A stretch of DNA of 64,000 nt from Zelopaecilomyces penicillatus (taxonomy: Eukaryota > Ascomycota > Sordariomycetes > Hypocreales > Pseudodiploosporaceae), in NCBI GenBank assembly GCA_005765155.1, contig VCCP01000002.1:2170001-2234000 (forward strand), given 5' to 3'. How positions within the stretch are numbered: position 1 is the stretch's first letter; each line of letters starts with the position of its first letter. Shown one piece after another: positions 1 through 10,470 of the stretch. The notes under the pieces were generated by a model that saw nothing but the letters and a program-made list of their open reading frames with translations, did no database searches and had not been told where the DNA came from. Position numbers and translations under genes: made by a program.

Positions 1-72
1 AAATTATTAAATTATTAAATTATTAAATTATTAAATTATTAAATTATTAAATTATTAAATTATTAAATTATT
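1..72. repeat. 8-bp tandem repeat (aaattatt), nine copies
   Basis: Nine perfect head-to-tail copies of the octamer aaattatt start at the first base of the window, so the array may extend beyond it. It decays at about 73-80 into ordinary AT-rich sequence. It is not a telomere repeat: it has no GGG-type unit. Most likely a simple microsatellite grown in RIP-mutated AT-rich DNA. Confidence 0.95.
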
Positions 73-825
73 AAATAATAATTATATTTATATATTTAAT
101 ATTTTAATTTTTATATTTATATTATTTTATCTAGACTTATAATTTATTATTATTATATTTAAGTATTATTATTTAAATTATATAGTCTATATATTATATA
201 ATTATCTCTTTCTCTTTTAATTAATTTTTTTATACCCTTTTATATAATTATAATATATAATAATAGAATTTTTAATATATTATAAAAATAATAATTTATT
301 TCCATAATATAATAAACTAGCTAATATATCTATATAATAAAATTAATTAATTTATTTAAAATTAAGATCTTTATAAAAATATTATCCTTTAGATTATATA
401 TCAGCTTATATATTATCTTTTAAGCTATCTCTTTTTAAATCTTTTAATATAAAGGTTAATATAAATACTAATATTATTTATTCTCTTATAATTAATTATC
501 TTTATTTATTAATTATATAATTATTTAATTAATCTATTGATAAAAGCTAATTAAAGATATCTTTAATTTAAAATTATAAAGGGATATAATAAATATTAAT
601 ATTTAGCTATTTTATAATTAATTATATTATATAGGGCAGGCTATTATAAGAAAAAAAGATAATTATATTATCTATTAAGATAAACTTATAATATTATAAG
701 CTAAAGTATAAAGCTATTATAGCCTATATATGACTTTCCAGTAGTCTTTAAACTACCAGCATTATATAGCTAATTTTAAGTTTATAGGTATAGGTGAAAG
801 GTGTATATATAAAAGTTTAGGTGGG
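73..825. other. AT-rich RIP-type DNA, unassigned
   Basis: No open frame, LTR pair or domain was recognised here. Bases 73 to about 700 are almost pure A/T with TA-rich stops in every frame. From about 700 composition rises slightly, leading into the MULE-type terminus at 826-879. It could be the inside of a decayed DNA transposon belonging to that terminus, but no protein motif shows this. Confidence 0.6.
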
Positions 826-879
826 GTATAGGCTATGTAGTCCGAAGAGTAATTTTTTTTAGTACGAATAGCAATACTT
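826..879. mobile_element. Relic of a MULE-type terminal inverted repeat
   Basis: The stretch ending in cgaatagcaatact aligns over about 54 bp with the right end of the MULE at 12890-12945: a 'gtataggct' block matches gcacaggcc, then a decayed first cgaatagc unit (ccgaagagt), a T-run in place of the A-run, and an intact second cgaatagcaatact unit. Several differences are C-to-T or G-to-A, others are not, so this is a diverged relative rather than a recent copy. No partner TIR or TSD was found to the left. It ends about 95 bp before the ARV1 start codon. Confidence 0.65.
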
Positions 880-974
880 ATTATATTCTCAATACTATAA
901 CCTCCTAGTAGAAGTCCAAGTTTATTATAATCTAACCAGGGTTGATAAATTAACTTATTTGAGCCTGCTCTCTA
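880..974 (+). promoter_or_regulatory. Probable short ARV1 upstream region
   Basis: Only about 95 bp separate the transposon relic from the ARV1 start codon. The stretch is AT-rich but less so than the DNA to its left. No clear TATA box or binding site was recognised. That it serves as a promoter is inferred only from its position. Confidence 0.35.
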
Positions 975-2049
975 ATGCCTATCTGCATCGAATGCCGAAA
1001 TCCTGTCAAAACGTTATGGACGAAATACTCAGGCACGGATGATAAGTCTAGTGGACATCTCATCCGACTGACAGTTTGTCGGAAATGCGGTCGCTTTTGC
1101 GATAAGTATGTTGAACATGACTTCGTCGTGCTATTCATCGATCTTGTCCTTATAAAACCTCAAGTATGATACCTGCTGTGCTTTCCTTGCGTCCAGTTCC
1201 TATCCGCCTTCGTTTGTCTCTCGATCATGTACGTGCTAACCCCTAGATCTAGGTATATCGACACCTTTTACATAACACCTTGATGCGAGAGGGTGATCGT
1301 TTCGATGTAAGACTAATCGCAATCACCAATGTAATGGCTGCAGAACTGCTCCTATACTAACTTCATCAATCCTCTGAAGCCCTCGATTATTCGACTAGGA
1401 GTGTTGCTTCTGCTCTTCGATGTTTATCTGACTTGGGCCCGCATCGAGAAACAAACCCAGCCGAACTTATCACCAACTGAAAGCATGATGGGAAGTCTGA
1501 CCGAGAAGCCCATTGTGCTCCAGTACCTATTTTTTTGTTTGTTCACATTTTCCTACCTGGAACGAAGCCCATCTAATGACAATAGTACTGTTATGCGCGA
1601 TATCGACCTTTGCGTTTCATATTAGTATTCGCTTTCTGGCCTCATCCACTTTCTCACCTCTCAATATGTTGGGTGTTATGTCACAGTACCCACGGCCGAA
1701 TTCAGTGTCGACCGCAATCCTTGTATCCTCGTCGACGAAGCTATTCCCAATCCTCATGGTAATCTGGGAGTACGATGTGCCTGCCGCAGCACGCTCATTG
1801 GGATGGGCTGTTGTAGCCAACAACGTTGAAGCACTTCGCATCCTTTTGGATTGCAAGTACTATATTGCATGTCTACTAGCCATTGCTGGCGCTGCGACAC
1901 GATGGGCTGTGGGGCACGCTATTCTAGTTACCGCTGGGCTGGGTGACGTAAACACTATTACTGACAGCAGCGTCGCTGCAGACGGGAAGGCTCTGTGGGC
2001 CTTAATGATATATATGGCACAATGGGCCAGTCGGTTGGCCGTTGGTTAA
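975..2049 (+). CDS. ARV1: ARV1 family protein (ER sterol/lipid homeostasis), four exons
   Basis: ARV1 is an ER membrane protein needed for sterol distribution and GPI-intermediate handling in yeast. Exons by splice signals and frame: 975-1163, 1253-1306, 1380-1536, 1586-2049; total 864 nt, 287 aa plus stop. Introns of 89, 73 and 49 bp all run GT...AG with branch-like gctaac, actaac and ctaat motifs. The N-terminus has the ARV1 zinc-ribbon (Cys4, Cys7, Cys35, Cys38) followed by the family signature DKYVEHD...FIDLVL. Exon 2 supplies YRHLL and the residues up to RFD. Hydrophobic segments lie near residues 84-100, 129-151, 170-190 and about 210-230, as expected for the Arv1 membrane domain. The frame is open throughout with no RIP-type stop, so the gene looks functional. 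It converges on VMA9, 354 bp apart. The assignment is firm by motif recognition; exact splice sites are my reading. Confidence 0.95.
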
Positions 2050-2403
2050 CAATACACAAAGAGGCTAGGAGACGCTACAGCTCGTGTATTTACTAAAGAT
2101 GTTGCGTGTCGTCGAATCATTCTAGCTAAACACAATGCGCTTGAGCACACACTCATGACCATTGCCCAGCCCCTCTCATTATGATTTTTGTATGATTCCA
2201 ATTTCTCGCATGGCATTCATGTTGAGGGAATCGACAGGCAGCGGATGGGCTTAAATAGCGTAAAATTAGGCAAGATATCATATCATGCTGTAGAACCATA
2301 ACTTAGCCAAGTCCTATAACGCTACGGCCTAGGACAAGATAATCGTACATAGGCGCCGCCGAGTAGACCCCAGGTTCAACATCTGCTGGAATGAAAAAGT
2401 ACG
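2050..2403. other. Intergenic region between convergent ARV1 and VMA9
   Basis: This 354-bp stretch has normal base composition and holds the two 3' untranslated regions. No additional open frame with recognisable features, no repeat and no structured RNA was seen. It shows no sign of RIP. Confidence 0.6.
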
Positions 2404-2766
2404 CTAGTGTTCCAAGAACTCTTCTTGTAGGTCACTCCGTTTCGGTACAATCAGAGGATGAAGTTGAGCCAGAAAGGTAATAGCCCACATTAGATAGCAG
2501 CTCACGATAGACAATATAAGGGAAGATCGCCATAGTCTGTAACATGATAAGCACAAGCGCTGGAATGTGGTTGAGCCTTGAGTGTGAGGAATACGAACAC
2601 TTGATTCTCGCCTTTAGGGGACAGAAACCATGATGCCACACAGAGGGCCACAATGACGACCAAGCCAACAAATATCGAGTATCTATGTTGGCAAATGATA
2701 TTAGCTGATCCTGAAAGAATATTTACGTGATTCCGGAATGCTAGGTGCGCTATACCCTTGGGCCAT
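2404..2766 (-). CDS. VMA9: V-ATPase V0 subunit e (Vma9), three exons
   Basis: Subunit e is a small two-helix proteolipid of the V0 sector of the vacuolar H+-ATPase. On the minus strand the exons are 2756-2766 (11 nt), 2599-2682 and 2404-2536; together 228 nt, 75 aa plus stop. Intron 1 (2683-2755, 73 bp) starts gtatag and ends tag; intron 2 (2537-2598, 62 bp) starts gttcgt and ends cag. Joining them restores one frame containing the Vma9 hallmarks: YSIFVGL after a four-residue start, a first helix, SPKG, then LWRSSL, CYLMWAITFLAQLHPL and PKRSDL near the C-terminus. Length matches the family (about 70-80 aa). No disabling change is seen. The gene is missed by simple ORF scans because its first exon is 11 nt and both introns keep frames partly open. 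The 5' splice site of intron 2 is non-consensus but is the only one that restores LWRSS. Confidence 0.94.
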
Positions 2767-2935
2767 TGCAATACGACCGACAATTTGAGCTAGGGCAGAG
2801 AGAATACATGAGCAGCTTAGGATAGGGATGGCGTGGATTCGTTGAATCACAGGGACTGTCTTGTATGATGTTTATGCTTAGTCATTGTCTTTGACAAGAG
2901 CTGTGTAATAGTTAACACGAGATAATGCCTATATT
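2767..2935 (-). promoter_or_regulatory. Probable VMA9 upstream region up to the AT-rich boundary
   Basis: About 170 bp of normal-composition DNA lie upstream of the VMA9 start codon before composition drops abruptly at about 2935 to near-pure A/T. No specific element was recognised; the promoter role is inferred from position. Confidence 0.35.
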
Positions 2936-3481
2936 AAAATAAAGTATTTATTATTATTATTAATATTATTATTAATATTATTATTTTATTATAATAACTA
3001 TTGTATTAATTATAATTTCTTTAATTTCTTTATTTATATATTTATAAAAAGAAAACCTTATATATAAGATAAAAACCCTTATATTATAATTTTATTATAT
3101 TATTAATTTAATTTCTTTATTAAAATTTAAAATATTAAAATTAATCATTTATTAAATATTAAATATAAATTAATTAAATAATATATATTTAAATAGTTTA
3201 AATCTAAGATTAATTTATTAATTAAAGTAATAATAAATAGATTATAATATTTCTTTTTATTTATTAATATTAATTAAATAATCTTATATTTTCTTATTTT
3301 TTTATATTTATTTAATTAAATTTAAAATAATAATTAATTTATATTATAATCTAGTTTTTATTTATTTATATTATTAAAATATATTTTTTATATTTTTATT
3401 ATTAATTCTTTTTTAAAATCTTTATAATTATAGCTTTAATTTTATTATTTTTTATAAAAGAAAAATTAAATTTTTTTTTAA
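2936..3481. other. AT-rich RIP-type DNA between VMA9 and Gypsy D
   Basis: Near-pure A/T sequence. No LTR, TIR, domain or open frame was recognised. It is the left flank of the Gypsy D insertion and ends with the TSD tttaa at 3482-3486. Confidence 0.6.
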
Positions 3482-3486
3482 TTTAA

Positions 3487-3681
3487 TATAAAGGGAATTC
3501 TAGGTATAGCTAGGTAAGACTATATAGCTTCTATTAATTAATTAATAATAAGACTTATACTTAAGCTAAATTATTTTTCCTTTATACCCTTTAGGTATAA
3601 ATAACTACCAAAGCCTAGATAATTAATAATCTTCTAGGTTATATATTATAATCAGATATCTAGGTATCTAATCCTATTATA
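3487..3681 (-). repeat. 3' LTR of Gypsy D (195 bp)
   Basis: It matches the right copy (10030-10192 plus 12954-12985) over its whole length, mostly with transition differences. It holds the uninterrupted tatattat site that was duplicated by the MULE in the other copy, so it serves as an internal empty-site control. Confidence 0.95.
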
Positions 3682-3700
3682 ATTATCTCCCCCTTTAAGG
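3682..3700 (-). promoter_or_regulatory. Polypurine tract of Gypsy D
   Basis: On the minus strand a purine-rich run, aaagggggaga, lies directly upstream of the 3' LTR. This is where plus-strand DNA synthesis is primed in LTR elements and it fixes the element's orientation. Confidence 0.75.
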
Positions 3701-6700
3701 GTAATATCCTAATACCTTAGTTATATATCTATTATTTTATAATAGATTTTCCCTATTATTATTATTTTATTATTCTAGAATTTTTATTTTCTTAGAACTT
3801 AAACTTAATATATTCTTTTTATTTATTTATATTTATATCTTCTATTATATCTTTTTTATTTATCTCTCTTATCTTATTATCTTCTTACTATCCCTTTATT
3901 ATATTATTATATCTTTTAAAAGATCTATTATTTAAATCTATATAACTATAAAATAGCTAGATTATATTAAACTAATTATTATAAAATATATATAATATAT
4001 ATATTATATATAAATAGCTATAATAATAGATACTAAGATAATAAAAGAGTAGATTAAGCCTAATAAGATAATACTAATCTAATATCTATTTATTAATATT
4101 AAATTAATATATTACTAATAGTATAATAATAGGAATAATATCTATTAATAGTATATTAATCTATATTATTTAAATAGGTTTTATTAATAATTTAATAATA
4201 TTTAAATCTATAGCCCTTATATTAGATAATACTTAAGAGCTAAATAATATACTTAACTTTTTAGATATAATACTTAATATATATATCCTTAATAAGGATA
4301 GCAATTATAATAAGGATAGCTCTTTTATTTTTATAAGTAAATTCATTTAATAGATTATTAATATATTACTTAAGCTTTATTATACCTTTAAATCAATTAA
4401 GATTATATATTACTAGGCTTATAGTATTACTAGCTTTATTAAGGCTTAAGTTAAGGCTAATAAGGCTTATAAAAAGAAAAAGAAAGCCTATCAAATATTA
4501 CTAGCTATTTAATAGCCCCACCCCTAAGAATAATAAAATATTTAAATAAATCTATAAATATTTTATCTATATTTTAATATTAATTTAATAGCAGGCTATT
4601 TAGGCTTAATAGGTAAATCTTAAGGCTTTATACTATATTAACTTAGCTAAGTAAAAGGCTATATAAAGCCTTTATCTTATCTAAATAGATACTAGCTTTA
4701 TATCTTAATAATATATTAAGTATATAGCTTATATTACTATTATTATTATAATATAAAAGAATAAGTTAATATTAGGCAAGCTTAATAATAAGCTTAAGTA
4801 TATATAGCTATTTAATTTTAAATAGATATAGCTTAGGGTTTATTAATATATTATTAAGCTATTAGCTCTAGTCTCTGGTTTCTAGTTTTATTTTATAATA
4901 AAAGGCTTTTTACTATATTATCTATACCTTTTCCTTATCTTTTTATTATCTATTTATAATAGATTAAAAGATATAAAATAGAATATTATTCTTTAATATA
5001 TAACTTTTAAATCCTTTTTGCTTATAATTATAATTCTATAATATTTTTATCCTATTATACTATACCTTTATCTAGCTTATACTTTCTTTTTATTTAATTC
5101 TTTTTAAATACTTTTATTAGCTTTAGAGTATTTATCTTATTAATTAGAATCTATTAATTATATTCTAAAGGCTAACCTAGCTATTTAATTAAATAATATA
5201 ATTCTCCCTTAATTTTTAATTAATCTTTGATTTCTTTAATCTCTTATTCCTTTTTATCTTCTAATTCTAATATTAACAGATTATTATTAATATCCCTTAC
5301 TTATTATACCTATAATTCTAATAGGCTAATATAGAATATATTATAAATCTATAAATATTACTTAGATAATACTAGTTAATATACTTATATTCTAATCTTT
5401 TATAAGATTTAAAATAGGCTAATAAATCTTAATATTAACTTCCTTTTTATTTTTAGATATAGATTCTTTATATTTAATATAATTATATCCTTTTTCTAAA
5501 GTATTAAGGGTATATATAATTTATTATAGTTTCTAGCCTAGGCTTTAATTACTTATTATTAATACTTTATTAATATTTCTTATACTTCTATTAATTTCTT
5601 TAACTAGCTTTATATTATTAGTATCTCCTTCTCTATAATATTATCCTTAATATTTAAAAACCTTGATTTATAATTAAATAATACTTTATTAAAAGAGTAA
5701 TTGATTATTATAAAGATTATAGAGTTATAAATAAATTATATTATTTAAAGAAGCTTTATTTAAGCTATTTATTCTTTTATTAAGAAATAGTATAGATAAT
5801 ATTCTAATATTTAATTTATCTATTTTATTTATTTATTAGTTTAGAGATAAAATACTATTAAAAGCCTTCTCTTTATTTAGGATATATAATAAAGTTTTAA
5901 TTAGAATTTATTAATAAAAATAAGATCTTTATCTAATATAATCCTTTTTAATATCTTATATTTTAATTTTATCTTTTAATAGAATAATTCTATAAGATTT
6001 ACTATAATAATAGTTATACTTATTAAAAGAAATAGATAATACTTTATATATTAGTTTATAATTATTAGAATTATATTTATATCTCTTTTATTAAATATAA
6101 TAGATAGAAATCCTATAATAAAATCTATAAATACTTCTTCTTAAGATTAGCTTAATTTTAATAAAAAATCAAGGTATTTATATAAATAATAATATTATAA
6201 TATCATTCCCTAATAAATACTATAACTAATAATATATTCCTTAATCTTTTAATCTATAAAATATTAATAGAATTTATATTATAAAAGCTTAAGGGTTTAA
6301 TTTATATTAAAATAGCCTATATAAGGATTATTATAATAAAATTATAATAACTTATTTCTTAATAAAATTTCCTTAGAGATATAGATATAATCTTAGTATC
6401 TAATCAGGCCCTATATATCTATAGATTATATAGTATCCTTTCCCTTACCTTTCTATTCTATTAATATAGCTTTTTACTTTAGTATCTTCTTATCTTTATT
6501 TTATATATCCTTAATAAGTATTATTAAAGGGATTAAGGCTTATTTATTAAATATAATCTCTATATAAAGGGCTATTTAAGCTATATATATAGATATTTAT
6601 TATATCTTATTAATAATCTATCTAATCTATTTAGCTAGTCTAGCTGGATTTAGGAGCCTTTTACTTTTATTATCCTAAGTATCTATTAATATCCTAATAG

Positions 6701-7439
6701 ACTTAATCTAAATCTCTATAGATTTAACTATTTTACTTTATAATATAAAGAATAGATTATTATTTAATAAGGCTTTACTCCTATAATCTAGCCTTCTTAA
6801 TAATCTATTTATAGGGTTAGATTTCTCTAGCTAATACTTAATAATAAAGTTATATAGTATTAATACTATATACTATTTTATTTATCTTCCTAATAGCTTA
6901 ATCTAGCTTATAAAGGATTGAAGATTCTAATAATTAATTAAAATCTCTATCTATTTTACTATCCTATTAATATATCTTTATTAGTATTTAAATAAGTAAA
7001 TAATAATAAATATTTCCTAATTAAGTATTCTATAATTTATCTTTATCTTAATAAACTTCCTTAACTAGAAGGCAATTAAATACTATTTATCTTTATTATC
7101 TTATTATAATATAATTCTTATTATTATAAATCAGAAGATATTGGTTTTGAAATGGATTTATTATTATAGATTAAAATATCTAAGCAATAAGGCTTTTTAA
7201 AAGGCTTCTTTTAGCTATTTAAATATTAGATATTTAGCTATAATTAACTATACTTTCCCTGGCTTTTTATTATTCTTATTACCCTTTAAAAGTGTATTTA
7301 ATAATATTATAATTCTAGAATACTTATAGATAAACCTTCTATAAAAATTATAAAAGCCTAGAAATATTTATATTTTCTAGTAGATTCCTAGTTATTATTA
7401 TTTTAAAATAATCCTAATATACTAAGGATCTATTAAGAT
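3701..7439 (-). pseudogene. Gypsy D 3' pol region (RNase H, integrase), RIP-destroyed
   Basis: By position downstream of the RT block this region should encode RNase H and then integrase. Stops occur every few codons in all frames. I did not locate the HHCC or DDE residues with confidence, so the content is inferred from the element's order. It has the same A/T extreme as the rest of the element and no foreign insertion was detected in it. Confidence 0.55.
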
Positions 7440-7960
7440 CCTTTCTTTAGATAGAATAAATCCTAAGAAATCTATCTCTATCTAATAAAAATAGTATTTC
7501 TTTAGATTTATAAAAAGCTATACTATTTATAGTCTTTTTAGGACCTATTTAATATATTCTATATATTCTTCTCTTATTTTAGAAAAGATTAAAATATTAT
7601 CTAAATAAGTAATATATATATTAATCAGTTCCCTTAAAGCTTAATAGATATAATATTAAAACATTACTAGTATATTAATCAATCCAAAGGGCATCACTAG
7701 ATATTTATAATAACTATAATAGATTCAAAATACTATCTTTTATTTATCCTCTTCCTTAATCTAGATCTAATAATATATATCCTTTATATTAATTTTTATA
7801 AAGAATTCTATATCTATAATTTAATCCAGGATCTCTAAAATAAGGGATAATATATAATAATTCTTCTCTATAACCCTATTAAGATCTTAATAATCTATAT
7901 ATAATTATAAAGATCTATTCTTTTTTGGAATAAATAGAATTAATATCTTTATTAAGCTCT
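7440..7960 (-). pseudogene. Gypsy D reverse transcriptase block, RIP-destroyed
   Basis: Read on the minus strand through RIP-type stops, the segment shows Ty3/Gypsy RT order: a PKK...L...IDY.DLN block (about 7870-7925), an INIKDIYYQI block, an MPFGLIN block (about 7667-7697) and a YLDNILIFS catalytic block (about 7585-7610), in which the second Asp of YxDD has become Asn, a G-to-A change. LGFILS follows. The order and spacing are those of Gypsy RT, not Copia. The frame is interrupted many times and cannot give a protein. Confidence 0.9.
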
Positions 7961-10029
7961 TAGATAAGTGAATTTATCCCTTCTTTAGATTCTTATCTAA
8001 ATAAGTATAAAGCTTTTTTAGTTCTCTTTATAATAAGGGATAGATTATATTATATAAAAGGATAATATCTAGAAATAGATTAATTATATAATCTATAGCT
8101 TTTTAGGATAATAATATACCTATTTAATCTACTTAGAATATATCTAGATAATCCTATAATTCCTAAGGTAGTTCTCTTATTTTTCCTATCTAATTTACTT
8201 AATCTTTATCTATTAATAATAATAGTTCTAGGAGATATATAATCAAGAAAACTATTATTTTATTTAAATAGGCTTATATAAACTTATAGGATTATAAGAT
8301 TTTAGTATTTTCTTATTCCTAATCAAATCATTAATATCTATTATAGATGCTTAAATAGATCTAGAGATCTTATAAATAGATTAACTCTAATAATATTAAG
8401 CTATTTTCTATTCTTAGATCTTAATTAATACTAAGATATACTTAAGTAAAACTCTATCTAATTCCCCTTAAATCTATAATAATAAATAGGACTTCCTATA
8501 TATTATATATTTAAATTTCTAATCTATTTATTATTTAAAGCTTTAATAGATTCTTTATTAATACTTATTATAATCTATTTACTCTAATAAATACTTTATT
8601 AATAAGATCTAATTTAATATATATATTCAGATCTATATATATTTTAATTAGTATTTATCCCTTTATTATTATTAATATATAAAAATAAATTATTATTTTA
8701 ATAATAATTTCTTTAATTAAAATTAAAAGATTTACTTTAATTAATTATCTTTTTCTATTTTAATATTATCTTTTATCTTAATAATATTAATAATTTAATT
8801 AAAATAATCTAATATAAAGTAATCCTTTTTATTATATATATAATAGATTATAATAATAAGATAATCTATTTAATTACCTCCTTTATCTCTTTAATTATTA
8901 TCTTAATTATTCTCTTTATAAAGATAATTACCCTTATTACTCCTATAGCCTTTTTAACCTTAATAGGAGCCTCTTTAATATAAAATCACTATTAACTATA
9001 TATTAATCTGATTTAATTGGTCTTTACTATAGTTTTGCTTATCTTATAATCCTAAAGAAAATCCCCTTCTAGCCTATTATCTAGAGCTTTATTTCTATTA
9101 TTTATTTAGCCTCTTTTATAGGTTTTGATTTCTTCTCTTTTTCTAGATTTCTAAATAATACTAAAACCTTTCTACTTTTTATATTATCTTATCTTAATTC
9201 TTAGAAAAAGTTTCTTTATAAAGATAGATATACTTTTATAATCCTAGCTTAAGCTTAATAAAATACTATATAATTAATTCCTTTTTAATTATCTTTATAA
9301 GATAGGCTTTTAAATTAAATAAATATAAATAGAATTCTATAAAGGATTAATAATTATATTATTAAGCTCTTTTAAAAGTATTATAAATCTTAGCTATTTA
9401 ATTAATAAAGTCTTTTAAATAAGTTTTATTCTATTTTAGAAAATATTTTTAATTAATTTTCTTAACTTTTCTTTTAGTTTTAATATAGCTTTATATCTTA
9501 TTTAATTAAAGAGATTTATATTTATTCTTTATATTTTTAAAGACTAAAGTAATTTAATATTTTCTTTTTTTTTGATATTTAAGGCTTATTTAAAAAACTT
9601 AAATAAGGTTATTAATCTATTCCTTTTTATTATTAATACTTTTATAATATTATAATTTAATAATATTAATAATCTTTAATCCTCTTAACTAAGAGTTATT
9701 TAAATTATTATAATTTTAATTAGATTATAATCTCTTTTTTAATAGAATATCTATAATAGAAATATTAAGATCTTAGGTTACTTAAAGGTAAAGCTAGAGG
9801 GTATTAATCTCTTTAATCCTTATAATTTCAGCTAGAAGTATTATTACTTTATCTTAGGTTCCTATAGATTATTATAGAAAATTGATTAAATCCTATTAAT
9901 TTAGGGTTCTAGATCCTTAATAGGCTATAGGATTTAATAAGGCCTTTAATAATAAAGATAATCCCTTAGTAATAGGATAAATAAAAGCTATTATTATTCC
10001 TAGATAGTTATAGATAGAAGTATAAGAAT
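7961..10029 (-). pseudogene. Gypsy D 5' region (leader, gag, protease), RIP-destroyed
   Basis: Lies between the 5' LTR (right side) and the RT block in the minus direction, the usual place of leader, Gag and protease. I see no zinc knuckle or protease motif clear enough to place. The primer-binding site should lie just left of 10030; the minus strand there reads attcttatacttct, too altered to name a tRNA. Confidence 0.5.
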
Positions 10030-10192
10030 TATAAAGGGAATTCTAGGTATAGCTAGATAGGATTATATAGCTTCTATTAGTTAATTAATAATAAGACTTA
10101 TACTTAAGCTAAGTTATTTTTTCTTTATATCTTTTGGGTATAAATAGCTATTAAAGCCTAGATAATTAATAGTCTTCTAGGTTATATATTAT
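10030..10192 (-). repeat. 5' LTR of Gypsy D, part 1, interrupted by MULE
   Basis: The first 163 bp (plus-strand order) of the right-hand LTR. It ends with the first MULE TSD copy, tatattat (10185-10192). Together with 12954-12985 (32 bp) it restores exactly 195 bp, the length of the other LTR. Confidence 0.95.
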
Positions 10193-10248
10193 GAGTATTG
10201 CTATTCGCACATTACTTTTTTGCTATTCGCACATTAGTGGCCTATGCA
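10193..10248 (+). repeat. Left TIR of the MULE, with internal duplication
   Basis: Starts gagtattgc. It contains two direct copies of a 17-bp unit built on gctattcgcacatta (10198-10214 and 10220-10236), 22 bp apart. Repeated units of this kind in Mutator-type ends are candidate transposase-binding sites; that role is inferred. Confidence 0.95.
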
Positions 10249-10470
10249 CAGCTTATTTTCTGCGCACACCCCTCTATCCCAGGCCTGCACACCCAAATTT
10301 GGCTGTGTAAGGCTGGCACTTTAAAGGATGCCGCAAAAGTCACATGCAGCCCTGCAACAACCTCGTCATAATTCCACCTTCGCATTCAACTTGCAACATC
10401 ACAACTTTACCTCCCTCAACACTTTAACAATATAGCTGCCTTATTTCCGCCCCTAACGCTACCGTCAGCG

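Noticed and set aside
1..72. Telomere or centromere repeat
   Set aside because: The unit is an 8-bp A/T octamer with no G-rich strand, and only nine copies are visible; nothing ties it to a chromosome structure.
1617..1856. Minus-strand open frame of 79 codons
   Set aside because: It lies antisense within ARV1 exon 4, has no recognisable features and is explained by that gene's composition.
2502..2783. A 93-codon minus-strand frame as a protein of its own
   Set aside because: It reads through both introns of VMA9; only its middle (exon 2) is genuine.
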